A DNA stretch of 64,000 bases, from positions 1-64,000 of the forward strand of contig NZ_JACYTN010000011.1 of NCBI RefSeq assembly GCF_014841135.1, read 5' to 3'. The notes under the pieces are model-generated. The model saw nothing but the letters and a program-made list of their open reading frames with translations, searched no databases and was not told the origin of the DNA. This document shows positions 1-8,439 of the stretch, piece after piece. Position 1 is the first letter of the stretch; each line of letters opens with the position of its first letter. The translations under genes were made by a program, and so were the position numbers. Origin of the DNA: Paenibacillus arenosi (GTDB taxonomy: Bacteria; Bacillota; Bacilli; Paenibacillales; Paenibacillaceae).

Positions 1-118
1 TCCAGCTTCCTTCAGATTCTGCCTCACGACAGACACCCTTGCTCTTGGCTAACGGTAGGCGTTCGCCAGCCCCCGTTCGGGACTTTCACCCTAGAGATGA
101 CGCCCATGCTGGGCGTAC
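1..118 (-). mobile_element. 5' end of a group II intron (runs off the left edge)
   Basis: Read on the minus strand from 118 downward, the sequence begins GTACGCCCAGCATGGGCG, followed by the paired segment GGGTGAAAGTCCC, CCGAACGGGGGCTGGC and CTACCGTTAGCC. This resembles domain I of bacterial group II introns (5' GUGYG consensus, here GTACG). The element starts right after the hairpin and T-tract of the perR terminator, which is the insertion preference known for group IIC introns. The maturase and 3' end would lie outside the window. An isolated intron fragment is also possible. Confidence 0.65.
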
Positions 119-154
119 AACAAAACGCGCACCGATACGAATATCGCTGCGCGT
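119..154 (-). terminator. perR rho-independent terminator, abutting the intron
   Basis: On the minus strand ACGCGCA-G-CGATA, a TTCG loop and TATCG-G-TGCGCGT form a 12-bp stem with one mismatch. TTTGTT follows and then the putative intron boundary at 118. It lies 22 bp past the perR stop codon. Confidence 0.8.
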
Positions 155-176
155 CATCTTACTCTACATACATCTC

Positions 177-626
177 TTAACAAGGTTGTTCTACCTTAAA
201 ACAGTCCTGACAAACCCCATACACTTCCATCCGATGTCCACGAATGTGGAATCCGGTCCGTGATGCCGCCGTTTGCTCTACTTCATCAAGAGCAGGCATC
301 GAGAAGTCAGCAATCTTGCCGCATTTCTCACAAATCGCATGGTAATGATCCGATATATCCGCATCAAAGCGACTGGAGCTATCACCATAAGTTAATTCAC
401 GAACAAGTCCCGCCTCAATGAACATCTTGAGATTGTTGTACACCGTTGCTACGCTCATGCTCGGAAACTTAGGCTCAAGCGCTCGGTATATTTCATCTGC
501 AGTTGGATGGGTCATGGCGTCCATCAAAAATGCCAAGATTGCATGACGCTGCGGTGTAATACGCACACCAGACTCTTTAAGATGTTCCAAAGCATGTTCA
601 ACCCGCGTCTTCATCCTGACCACCAT
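177..626 (-). CDS. perR: Peroxide-responsive repressor PerR (Fur family)
   Basis: Metal-dependent repressor that senses H2O2 by iron-catalysed histidine oxidation and controls oxidative-stress genes. The 149-aa protein aligns closely with B. subtilis PerR from ...[12 protein letters not shown] onward. It keeps the regulatory-metal ligands H40, D88, H94, H96 and D107 and the structural zinc cysteines C99/C102 and C139/C142, all offset by three from B. subtilis. The winged helix is at about residues 20-85 ([10 protein letters not shown]). The internal ATG at 614 (MKTRVEHAL) matches the usual family length better than the first ATG. It is monocistronic, with its own terminator and an upstream Per-like box. 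Confidence 0.95.
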   Translation of the reverse strand: MVVRMKTRVEHALEHLKESGVRITPQRHAILAFLMDAMTHPTADEIYRALEPKFPSMSVATVYNNLKMFIEAGLVRELTYGDSSSRFDADISDHYHAICEKCGKIADFSMPALDEVEQTAASRTGFHIRGHRMEVYGVCQDCFKVEQPC

Positions 627-666
627 CCTTTCCCTTATCCTCTTGCACTAGGTTCATTCATCTACA

Positions 667-681
667 TTATAACAATTCTCA
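667..681 (-). promoter_or_regulatory. Per/Fur-like box upstream of perR
   Basis: On the minus strand TGAGAATTGTTATAA matches 11 of the 14 specified positions of the PerR consensus TTATAATNATTATAA. It sits about 40 bp upstream of the perR start, where it would overlap the promoter. Autoregulation is an inference from position and from known PerR biology. Confidence 0.55.
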
Positions 682-767
682 TCAAATAATTGATTTACAT
701 CCATTGTACGACTAATATTTTTCTTTTGTCAATCGCCAATTATGTCAGATGAAACATTCATGGCAAA

Positions 768-1988
768 CTATCCCTTGTGCTGTAACAGGATAGAGCCAGA
801 CGCCCTTACTCTCAAACCAACTCCACCTTCACCAACGCTGCCAATAACAGCGGACTCCTCAGTACCTAGAAATGAATAGTTCGTCATGATACTCCCTTGA
901 AGCGAATGCAGATCAACATCCATATTCACATCTTGCGGCAGTGCGAGACTGACATCACCCTTCAAATTCTCAATACTCCAATAACCGCTTAGTTGTGAAG
1001 AGCTAATAGTAACATTTCCGTTATGAGCTACGGCATGCAGTGTGCTGTTTATTTCATTTAACTCCATATTTCCTTGCTGCACTTGAAGCTCCGCACCGGC
1101 CTCTAATCGTTGACCATACACATTCCCTTTCATTGTATACAGGACAGCCATTCCTTTTATATCATTACATTCAATATCGCCTTTTGACGTTGTTGCTTCC
1201 ACACGATCCAATGCATCTACAATCCTTATATCGCCTTCATTCGCCTGAACATAAATAGGCGCAACTGGCCGCTGCGCATACACATTTCCTTTGTTCACTT
1301 GAATATCTAATTCTATAAATTTCTCTTCTGGAATGGTGATCTTAATGTCCAGCTGAAAAGGCTGTCGCGGTTTAATGCTGCCTGTATAGCTTTTACCATC
1401 TAGAACAAGTTTATTTGGTGCTGCTTGTTCTAATTTCAAATCAACAGCAGCAGCTGCCACTTCCGCTTCTTGCTGCGTTGCCTCATATACCGTCACAATT
1501 GATTCTACTTCAATCGTATCAACTTCAGCCGTCTCAATATAAATGTCACCCGTCTCATGAACAACTGTAAGCTGGTCGATTTCCTCTGCAAGCTGCTGCT
1601 CGATGGATTCCTTCGCTATAGGAACCCCACCTTCCAGCACCATCTGCTTCATCATAGAGAAATCAAATTGAATACTTCGAACCCATTGTTGAAAAAGATT
1701 AGGCTGTGCAACCAAAAATACACTGACAGCCACAATTAATGATGCACTGATACCCATGAAGTCTACTTTCCACTGTTTCTTCTGTCCGCGCATAAGCAAT
1801 CCCGTTACTACAACTTCAATGACCCAGCTAATCGGTATAAGCGGCCACCATACTTTTAACCATTTAACATGGGAGTATCCCGTACTCACAGCATCCCATA
1901 AAAGCAGCCCACCAATACATACAAGTGATGTTGCAGCAGTAAACCGTCCCGCTCGTATGATTGAAGTGGAGACAATTTGCTTCGTCAT
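768..1988 (-). CDS. DUF4097-type membrane protein (beta-repeat putative adhesin domain)
   Basis: The start at 1988 (MTKQIVSTS) overlaps the stop of the upstream gene by ATGA, giving 406 aa; a longer frame to 2153 would run into that gene. Residues 1-110 contain about four hydrophobic segments. A charged linker follows, then from about residue 145 a region of short repeated beta elements (GDIYIET, GNVYAQR, GDIRIVD, GDIECND, GNMELNE, GNVTISS, GDVSLAL), typical of DUF4097 domains as in YvlB and LiaF-like proteins. It is the last gene of an ECF sigma operon. Its role is unknown; the context suggests envelope-stress sensing or modulation of the sigma factor. Confidence 0.7.
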   Translation of the reverse strand: MTKQIVSTSIIRAGRFTAATSLVCIGGLLLWDAVSTGYSHVKWLKVWWPLIPISWVIEVVVTGLLMRGQKKQWKVDFMGISASLIVAVSVFLVAQPNLFQQWVRSIQFDFSMMKQMVLEGGVPIAKESIEQQLAEEIDQLTVVHETGDIYIETAEVDTIEVESIVTVYEATQQEAEVAAAAVDLKLEQAAPNKLVLDGKSYTGSIKPRQPFQLDIKITIPEEKFIELDIQVNKGNVYAQRPVAPIYVQANEGDIRIVDALDRVEATTSKGDIECNDIKGMAVLYTMKGNVYGQRLEAGAELQVQQGNMELNEINSTLHAVAHNGNVTISSSQLSGYWSIENLKGDVSLALPQDVNMDVDLHSLQGSIMTNYSFLGTEESAVIGSVGEGGVGLRVRASGSILLQHKG

Positions 1989-2623
1989 CGTCTGCTTCTC
2001 GTTTCCTTTAGAAGGATATACAGACCAAAGCCAATGAGAGCAACCGCCCCAAGAAAGGAGCCTACGTATTGAAACATCCAACTTAGCCATGTCGGATCCA
2101 AAGCAAACAACACCAGCATTACACCTATCGCCACTAGTAAAACGCCGATCCAAGGCCCTTGCGACATCGGTACAGGAGTTCCATATAGCGCGTGCAAATT
2201 AACTTTATCCGTATGCTGCATAGCGTCGAATAGATTAAAGAAATAGATAACAGGCATCAGTAATGACAACAGTACAATTAAAGGTACATTAGTGCCCATA
2301 TTGGATGTGGAGAAATAAACGACAGCTACAATATCAAGCACTAATAACATAATCATCAATAACCCACGCTGCATGAGTCCTAAGTAGAAATGACCTGCTC
2401 CAGGGAATAAGCATGCCAGCAAAATAGCAACAAACTTACTCTTCTTTGGCGGCTTCTGTGCAGCGAAAGGCGGTTCCTGAACATGTCGGTACGGAGTATC
2501 TGGAAATCCACTCCACTCCTCCTTACCTTGCCTTGAACGATATGCCAAATCCATCTCATACATACGCTCACGCAAGAAGCGTTCTTCCTCATTCTCTTCC
2601 ATAAATCGCTTCTGTTTAGACAC
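1985..2623 (-). CDS. TM2-like membrane protein of the sigma operon
   Basis: 212 aa. The N-terminal 60 residues are charged and soluble (MSKQKRFMEENEEERF...). From about residue 64 a TM2-type hairpin follows (KSKFVAILLACLFPGAGHFYLG), with four or five further hydrophobic segments to the C-terminus. It starts 48 bp after the ECF sigma gene and overlaps the next gene by 4 bp, so the three are one operon. No zinc-binding anti-sigma motif (HxxxCxxC) is visible. An anti-sigma function carried by the cytoplasmic N-terminus is possible from context only. Confidence 0.65.
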   Translation of the reverse strand: MSKQKRFMEENEEERFLRERMYEMDLAYRSRQGKEEWSGFPDTPYRHVQEPPFAAQKPPKKSKFVAILLACLFPGAGHFYLGLMQRGLLMIMLLVLDIVAVVYFSTSNMGTNVPLIVLLSLLMPVIYFFNLFDAMQHTDKVNLHALYGTPVPMSQGPWIGVLLVAIGVMLVLFALDPTWLSWMFQYVGSFLGAVALIGFGLYILLKETRSRR

Positions 2624-2671
2624 CCTTCTCGCCTCCTTTCTAAATCTTTAATGATAACAACTTATTTCCAT

Positions 2672-3358
2672 TTATACGACTGGCACTTCTGCTGCTTGGC
2701 CCCAGCCATTTTTAAATAATGCTTTGGCACGGTATAATCTCGTCTCAACCGTACGTACCGGCATAGATAGCTGTTCTGCTATCTCTGTATACGAACGGTC
2801 TCGCAAATGATACATAACCATAATAGAACGGTATTTTAACGGCATGTTGCGGAGCGTATCTCGCACTTGTTCGCAGCGCTCCTGCTTCAACACATGCTCC
2901 TCTGGCAGCTCATCTGAAGCTACAAGCTCATTATCTAAGTTCATCCGATAATCCTCATAAGGAAGGGAATCGGCTTGTAAATGAAACTTCCACTTACGCA
3001 ATGTATCAATTAACTGATTGCGTGTTAGTCGATACAACCAAGTTGTAAACTTTGCTTCACCACGAAATGTATGAAGCGAGCGATATACTTTTATCCACAC
3101 ATCCTGAGCAATATCCTCAGCGAGATGTCTGTCTTTAACAGTCTGACAAATACAAGTTAACACAAATCGACGATGCCTTTCCACTAAAGTATTCATCGCC
3201 TCTTGCTCCCCTGCGATAATTTGTTGAACAAGCTGCTCATCAGATTTATTTTGCTTTATGCTTTCTTGACTATATAATCGAGTATTTAATAGGTTCACGG
3301 CGGTTAACATCCTTTCTCTTCTTCCGTACATCGCATTGTCGGTGTTTGCATCGTTCAC
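2672..3358 (-). CDS. ECF-type sigma-70 family RNA polymerase sigma factor
   Basis: Alternative sigma factor. Region 2 lies at about residues 60-115 (LAEDIAQDVWIKVYRSLHTF, then FTTWLYRLTRNQLID). Region 4 lies at about 170-215 (YRSIMVMYHLRDRSYTEIAE, then SMPVRTVETRLYRAKALFK). The long acidic linker and the lack of a region 3 fit the ECF group. The first ATG (3358) has no ribosome binding site; ATG 3310 (MLTAVNLL) follows GAGAAAGG closely, so the true protein may be 212 aa. It heads an operon with two membrane proteins that could act as its regulators. Confidence 0.85.
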   Translation of the reverse strand: MNDANTDNAMYGRRERMLTAVNLLNTRLYSQESIKQNKSDEQLVQQIIAGEQEAMNTLVERHRRFVLTCICQTVKDRHLAEDIAQDVWIKVYRSLHTFRGEAKFTTWLYRLTRNQLIDTLRKWKFHLQADSLPYEDYRMNLDNELVASDELPEEHVLKQERCEQVRDTLRNMPLKYRSIMVMYHLRDRSYTEIAEQLSMPVRTVETRLYRAKALFKNGWGQAAEVPVV

Positions 3359-3534
3359 TTAAGTTACTATTATTGTACGCGGAATCGAAAAGAGCTTAAA
3401 ACCTGCCGGAGTCTAGTTGTGCTACACAGACTTTAGTCTAGGTAGGCTCCCTCCAAGCGGATAGCATGTAATTATCGCAGCGGCCACTTTACTACTATTC
3501 CATAAGCGAATTGCTTCAAAATAAGTCGTTCGCC

Positions 3535-3603
3535 TATAAAAAAATGGAGCCAGTTCCCCAACGATCATCGGTTGATCCATTGGGACATCTGCTCCACTTT
3601 TTT
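3535..3603 (-). terminator. Terminator after gatB
   Basis: Interrupted inverted repeat: on the minus strand GTGGAGC...TCCCA pairs with TGGGGA...GCTCCAT, followed by a run of T. T-rich flanks occur on both sides, so it may work in both directions. Confidence 0.7.
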
Positions 3604-3628
3604 ATAAATATATATAAACCACAGCGTT

Positions 3629-5065
3629 TTAAGCTTGCTTCAGCACATCAACAAGAAGTTCGTTAACAAGCGTAGGGTTAGCCTTCCCTTTCGTCTCACG
3701 CATTACTTGACCTACAAGGAAACCAATTGCTCTTTCTTTACCTGCACGGTAATCCTCTACCGATTGTGGATTCGCAGCTACAATCTGCTCAACAATGCCT
3801 CTGATTGCACCTTCATCACTAATCTGAACAAGGCCTTTTTCTTCAACGATTACTTGAGGAGCTTTACCGCTCTCCAGCATTTCTTTGAAGACCGTCTTAG
3901 CGATCTTGTTGCTGATCGTCCCCTTTTCAATAAGACCGATCATTTCGCCAAGATTTTGACCATTCAACAACACATCATCAATTTCTTTGCTGTTCTGGTT
4001 CAAGTAGCCGAGAAGATCGCCCATAATCCAGTTTGCTACGGCTTTAGCATCCTTCGTATAGTTCAAGCTCTCTTCCAACAAATCAGCAAGCTTCTTGGAG
4101 GACGTAAGCACATCTGCATCATAGCTAGACAAGCCAAACTCAGATGCATAGCGAGCTTTACGAGCATCAGGCAGCTCAGGGATCGTCGCACGAACGCGCT
4201 CTTTCCACTCCTCATCAATATACAGCGTAACAAGATCCGGGTCTGGGAAGTAACGATAGTCATGCGCTTCTTCCTTGCTGCGCATAGACAACGTACGACC
4301 TTGTGACTCGTCCCATCTTCTCGTCTCTTGTACAATTGTGCCGCCATCTTCAAGAACATCCGTCTGGCGTTCTACTTCATATTCAGTACCGCGAACAACG
4401 CCACGGAAGGAGTTCATGTTCTTCAACTCTGTCTTCGTACCGTATTCTTCTTGACCAACGGGGCGCAAGCTGATGTTTACGTCACAACGAAGGGAACCTT
4501 CCTCCATTTTCACGTCAGATACGTCACAATACTGCATAATCGCTCTCAACTTCTGCATGTAAGCTTCTGCTTCCTGTGCAGAACGAATATCCGGGTTGGA
4601 TACGATCTCTACAAGCGGTGTGCCGACACGGTTGAAGTCCACAAGGGAACCGAATCCACCTTCCATATGCGTCAACTTACCTGCATCTTCTTCAAGATGA
4701 AGGCGGTCGATTGTAATTCGTTTCGTCTTACCATCTACTTCAATATCAATCCACCCATTGCGACCAATCGGCTGATCATATTGCGAAATCTGATACGCCT
4801 TCGGAGAGTCAGGGTAGAAGTAATTTTTACGGTCAAACTTACTAATATCTGCAATCTCACAGTTTAGTGCCATTGCAGCTTTCATTGCATACTCAACCGC
4901 CTGCTTGTTCAATACAGGCAATACGCCTGGATGTCCAAGACAGATCGGGCAAGTGTGTGTATTCGGCGGTGCACCAAAGGATGTGGAGCATCCGCAAAAA
5001 ATCTTCGAATTCGTGTGCAGCTCTACGTGCACTTCCAATCCGATTACCGTTTCAAATGTAGGCAT
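3629..5065 (-). CDS. gatB: Aspartyl/glutamyl-tRNA(Asn/Gln) amidotransferase subunit B
   Basis: Subunit of GatCAB, which amidates misacylated Glu-tRNA(Gln) and Asp-tRNA(Asn). GatB phosphorylates the tRNA-bound acid and binds the tRNA. 478 aa, the usual length. The N-terminus [20 protein letters not shown] and the cysteine pattern CGC...CPICLGHPG (zinc site) are diagnostic. The GatB/Yqey tail domain occupies about residues 330-478 ([29 protein letters not shown]). It is the last gene of gatCAB, 17 bp after gatA. Confidence 0.97.
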   Translation of the reverse strand: MPTFETVIGLEVHVELHTNSKIFCGCSTSFGAPPNTHTCPICLGHPGVLPVLNKQAVEYAMKAAMALNCEIADISKFDRKNYFYPDSPKAYQISQYDQPIGRNGWIDIEVDGKTKRITIDRLHLEEDAGKLTHMEGGFGSLVDFNRVGTPLVEIVSNPDIRSAQEAEAYMQKLRAIMQYCDVSDVKMEEGSLRCDVNISLRPVGQEEYGTKTELKNMNSFRGVVRGTEYEVERQTDVLEDGGTIVQETRRWDESQGRTLSMRSKEEAHDYRYFPDPDLVTLYIDEEWKERVRATIPELPDARKARYASEFGLSSYDADVLTSSKKLADLLEESLNYTKDAKAVANWIMGDLLGYLNQNSKEIDDVLLNGQNLGEMIGLIEKGTISNKIAKTVFKEMLESGKAPQVIVEEKGLVQISDEGAIRGIVEQIVAANPQSVEDYRAGKERAIGFLVGQVMRETKGKANPTLVNELLVDVLKQA

Positions 5066-5082
5066 GTCAGATTCTCCTCCTC

Positions 5083-6549
5083 TTACAACTGCGGACGCAG
5101 CTTATGATGTTCAGTAGCCTGTTCAAACAGATGTGCGGCACGAAGTACAGCCGACTCATCGAATGGCTTACCGATAATTTGCAAGCCAACAGGAAGACCG
5201 TCTGCCATTCCACACGGAACGCTAATCGCTGGCACGCCAGCCAAGCTTACCGGAATCGTCAAAATATCGTTCATATACATTTGCAACGGATTGTTGATTT
5301 GCTCGCCAATTTTAAATGCAGTCGTTGGAGCAGTTGGGCCGATTAGCAAGTCATACTTTTGGAAAGCTTGATCAAAGTCTTGCTTAATAAGCGTACGAAC
5401 TTTTTGTGCCTTCAAATAATAAGCATCATAATAACCAGAACTTAGCGCATACGTTCCAAGCATAATACGACGTTTAACTTCAGATCCGAAACCTTCGCTA
5501 CGGGACTTGAAGTACAAGTCAATTAGGTTGTCAGGGTTCTCTGCACGAACGCCGTAACGAACGCCATCGAAACGAGACAAGTTCGAAGAAGCCTCAGAAG
5601 AAGCAAGCAGGTAGTAAGCCGCTACTGCATACTCTGTATGTGGTAGCGAAACCTCTTCCCATGTAGCACCAAGCGACTCAAATGTTTTCAAAGCATCAAG
5701 CACAGCTTGTTTGACTTTAGGGTCTACACCTTCACCCATGTACTCTTTAGGAACACCGATACGCAAGCCGCGTACATCGCCTTGCAATGCAGCTGCATAA
5801 TCAGGAATCTCGACATTGGCAGAAGTTGAATCCATTGTGTCATGGCCCGCAATCGCTTGCAGCACATGTGCTGAATCTTCTACCGTACGCGTCAATGGAC
5901 CGATTTGGTCAAGTGAAGACGCAAACGCAACGAGACCGAAACGAGATACAAGACCGTACGTTGGCTTCAAACCGACAATACCACAGTATGATGCCGGTTG
6001 GCGGATAGATCCACCTGTATCTGAACCCAGTGAGAATGGAACTTGTCCAGCTGCAACAGCCGCTGCCGAACCACCACTGGAACCACCAGGTACACGTTCA
6101 ACATCCCAAGGGTTACGAGTCACTTGATAAGCCGAGTTCTCATTGGAGCCGCCCATCGCGAACTCGTCCATGTTCAGCTTACCAGCTGTAATTACGCCCG
6201 CTTCTTTGAGCTTGCGTGATACAAAAGCATCATGCACAGGTACAAAGTTGTCCAAAAAACGGCTTGCACAAGTGGTGCGCAATCCTTCTGTAATGATGTT
6301 GTCTTTAATACCCGCAGGGATACCAGCTAATGCGCCAAGACCTTCCCCTTGTATATATTTATCATCATAGCGACGAGCTTCTGCACGCGCTTGTTCTTCA
6401 TTTAACGTTAGAAATGCTTGCACGGTTCCATCAGTCGCTGCGATACGCGCGAATACTGCGTCTGTAAGTTCAGTTGCAGACAACGTGCGAGCGCTCAACT
6501 GCTGTTTCAGCTCAGCTAATGTATAATCCAATGGCGTCACTTCGAACAT
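5083..6549 (-). CDS. gatA: Aspartyl/glutamyl-tRNA amidotransferase subunit A
   Basis: Amidase-signature subunit that releases ammonia from glutamine for GatB. 488 aa, normal length. The catalytic Ser-cisSer-Lys triad is visible as K82 ([10 protein letters not shown]), S157 ([12 protein letters not shown]) and S181 ([12 protein letters not shown]). It lies between gatC and gatB with short gaps. The ATG follows GGAGGATGTTCG-type purine-rich sequence. Confidence 0.97.
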   Translation of the reverse strand: MFEVTPLDYTLAELKQQLSARTLSATELTDAVFARIAATDGTVQAFLTLNEEQARAEARRYDDKYIQGEGLGALAGIPAGIKDNIITEGLRTTCASRFLDNFVPVHDAFVSRKLKEAGVITAGKLNMDEFAMGGSNENSAYQVTRNPWDVERVPGGSSGGSAAAVAAGQVPFSLGSDTGGSIRQPASYCGIVGLKPTYGLVSRFGLVAFASSLDQIGPLTRTVEDSAHVLQAIAGHDTMDSTSANVEIPDYAAALQGDVRGLRIGVPKEYMGEGVDPKVKQAVLDALKTFESLGATWEEVSLPHTEYAVAAYYLLASSEASSNLSRFDGVRYGVRAENPDNLIDLYFKSRSEGFGSEVKRRIMLGTYALSSGYYDAYYLKAQKVRTLIKQDFDQAFQKYDLLIGPTAPTTAFKIGEQINNPLQMYMNDILTIPVSLAGVPAISVPCGMADGLPVGLQIIGKPFDESAVLRAAHLFEQATEHHKLRPQL

Positions 6550-6609
6550 CCTCCTTCATTTTCTATACAGGAATAGCCTGTCATCTATGCAATTTACCAT
6601 AGTAAAACG

Positions 6610-6897
6610 TTATTCTAGTACAGCAGGTACGCGGAATTGACCGTCTTCTTCCTCTGGCGCGTTCTTCATAACATGCTCTCTGTCTAGAGACGGACGTACT
6701 TCATCTTCACGCATTACATTGCGAATTGGCAATACGTGCGTGGTAGGCTGTACATCATCTGTATTCAATTCATTCAACTTATCTGCATATTTCAAAATAG
6801 CGTTCAACTGATCCGTATAGCGTTCTTTCTCTTCATCCGTCAGTAGCAAGCGTGCAAGCTTAGCTACATGCTCAACATCATGCAAATTAATGCTCAT
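6610..6897 (-). CDS. gatC: Aspartyl/glutamyl-tRNA amidotransferase subunit C
   Basis: Small structural subunit that wraps the GatA/GatB interface. 95 aa, typical length. The sequence MSINLHDVEHVAKLARLLLT, then LNAILKYADKLNELNTDDV and VLPIRNVMREDEV, is characteristic. It is the first gene of gatCAB and has a GGAGG-type ribosome binding site. Confidence 0.95.
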   Translation of the reverse strand: MSINLHDVEHVAKLARLLLTDEEKERYTDQLNAILKYADKLNELNTDDVQPTTHVLPIRNVMREDEVRPSLDREHVMKNAPEEEDGQFRVPAVLE

Positions 6898-6994
6898 GGG
6901 GATTCATGTCCTCCTTCGTTCGGCAAATAGTCATCCCTTTATTATAGCGAAGAACTGAAAAATCTCAATTCGTGATGGAAAGGATGAGCATATT

Positions 6995-7126
6995 ATGAAT
7001 ACAGTTTGGATCATACTCGGAATCGCTTTACTTTACTTGCTCGTTTTTGTACCGATTCAATATCGTTATCTCGTACACGTAAAGCATCAAAAAAAGACAC
7101 TCCACATTCATCCCACTTCGGGTTGA
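6995..7126 (+). CDS. Possible 43-aa single-pass membrane peptide
   Basis: ATG at 6995 after GGAAAGGATG gives 43 aa: a hydrophobic segment at about residues 4-20 (VWIILGIALLYLLVFV) and a basic tail (HVKHQKKTLHIHP). It is divergent from gatC. Its last codons lie inside the terminator of the convergent gene at 7155, which is unusual. The ribosome binding site and membrane profile support translation; no family is recognised. Confidence 0.45.
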   Translation: MNTVWIILGIALLYLLVFVPIQYRYLVHVKHQKKTLHIHPTSG

Positions 7127-7146
7127 ATACGATGAGTGTCTTTATT
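7091..7146 (-). terminator. Terminator of the IDEAL-like gene, overlapping the 43-aa ORF
   Basis: AAAGACACTC and GAGTGTCTTT form a 10-bp stem around a long loop. On the minus strand the stem is followed by seven T. It serves the gene ending at 7155, and its left arm overlaps the end of the plus-strand 43-aa ORF. Confidence 0.75.
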
Positions 7147-7154
7147 TATGAGCT

Positions 7155-7535
7155 CTAAATCCAAGCTCTCAAGTTTACTTGTCGGATAAAGTCTTCTGGG
7201 GAAAGAGTTTCTGTCTCTTCTTCCTCAGCTACTTCCTCCTGTTCTTCGCCGTGCATCAACTGACGAAACAATGATTCGTTGCGTGTAGCTAATGCATAGT
7301 CGATCAACGCTTCCCATTCAATGCGATCCGCTTCTTCTTTAAGTAGCACATCTTCAAGCTCAATGTCTGAACCTGGCACTAAAAAATTACGGTTCGCATG
7401 AGGAACCCGGACCACATAATCAAAAGCATTATCCGCATTGCGGTCATATGCAATAATATAGCCGTATTCCCCAATCGGCAATTGTTGCTCGAAACGGTCT
7501 GCGACAACGACTACTTTCTCTCCTAATGGCAGCAT
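7155..7535 (-). CDS. Conserved-looking protein with an IDEAL-like motif
   Basis: 126 aa, soluble and acidic. The N-terminal half (about residues 1-60) is a small beta-rich region (LPLGEKVVVVADRFEQQLP, YDYVVRVPH-like strands). The segment EALIDYALATRNESLFRQL at about 75-93 fits the pattern of the IDEAL domain found in small Bacillales proteins. A poly-Glu stretch and LSPEDFIRQVNLRAWI follow. Monocistronic, with its own terminator. Function unknown; the IDEAL assignment is by pattern only. Confidence 0.6.
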   Translation of the reverse strand: MLPLGEKVVVVADRFEQQLPIGEYGYIIAYDRNADNAFDYVVRVPHANRNFLVPGSDIELEDVLLKEEADRIEWEALIDYALATRNESLFRQLMHGEEQEEVAEEEETETLSPEDFIRQVNLRAWI

Positions 7536-7764
7536 TGGTATGCCTCCCAGCCGTTTGCTTTTTTCACTATGTTACTAGAAAATCGAGCTGCTGTAAACGT
7601 TAGGTATGACGTATCGTAACCAGTTATTTTCCAGAGCATTGTGATGCATATTACTGTATTTGCTTATTTCTATGTAAATATTTTCACCTTAACTTTCTCT
7701 CTACTTCGTTTTTCATTTTGCTATAATAGATTCCATACCTTACCAACACGAGGAGAGTTATTCG

Positions 7765-8439
7765 ATGAAACCAACTATTTTATATGTAGAAGACGACTTA
7801 GAAATCGGAGAGTGGACCAATCAATTCCTCAAAGACAAAGGCTATGAGGTGGATTGGAGAAAATCGGGCGAGAATGCACTCCACGAGGCAGGCTCATACA
7901 GTCTGGTCATACTAGATGTGATGCTGCCTGGTCTAGATGGATTTACCGTTGGTCAGCGTCTAAAGAAAAACGCGCCTCATATTCCCGTTTTAATGTTATC
8001 TGCTAGGAGCTCCATTGATGATAAGCTGCAAGGCTTGAATTTTGCAGACGATTATTTGACGAAACCATTCCATCCCGATGAATTGGCTGCAAGAATCGAA
8101 ATTTTGCTGCGTCGTTATGAAAAGGAAGAAGAGGAATGTATCCCGCTGCACCATATACATATGTATCCGAAGCACAATCGCATTGTCGATAGCCGTACGA
8201 ACGAGGAACTCACCCTCACAGGTAAGCAGTTTCATATTTTCCGATACATGATCCAGAATGCCAATCAAATTTTGACTAAGGAGCAAATCTACGAAGGCGT
8301 ATGGGGCGATCCTTACATAGAGGGCGACAAAACGTTGCAAGTCCATATTCGCTATTTGAGGGAGAAAATTGAGCTTGATCCGAGTAAGCCGCTTATTATT
8401 GAGACGATACGTGGTATTGGCTACAGGGTAAGACGATGA
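7765..8439 (+). CDS. OmpR-family response regulator
   Basis: 224 aa. The receiver domain covers about residues 1-120 with phospho-acceptor D51 (LVILDVMLPGLDG), acidic D10/D11 and the conserved lysine in DDYLTKPFHPDELA. The C-terminal winged helix covers about 125-224 (LTLTGKQFHIFRYMIQNAN, then VHIRYLREKIE, IETIRGIGYRVRR). It overlaps the kinase gene by ATGA and most likely regulates the ABC exporter genes downstream. Confidence 0.93.
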   Translation: MKPTILYVEDDLEIGEWTNQFLKDKGYEVDWRKSGENALHEAGSYSLVILDVMLPGLDGFTVGQRLKKNAPHIPVLMLSARSSIDDKLQGLNFADDYLTKPFHPDELAARIEILLRRYEKEEEECIPLHHIHMYPKHNRIVDSRTNEELTLTGKQFHIFRYMIQNANQILTKEQIYEGVWGDPYIEGDKTLQVHIRYLREKIELDPSKPLIIETIRGIGYRVRR

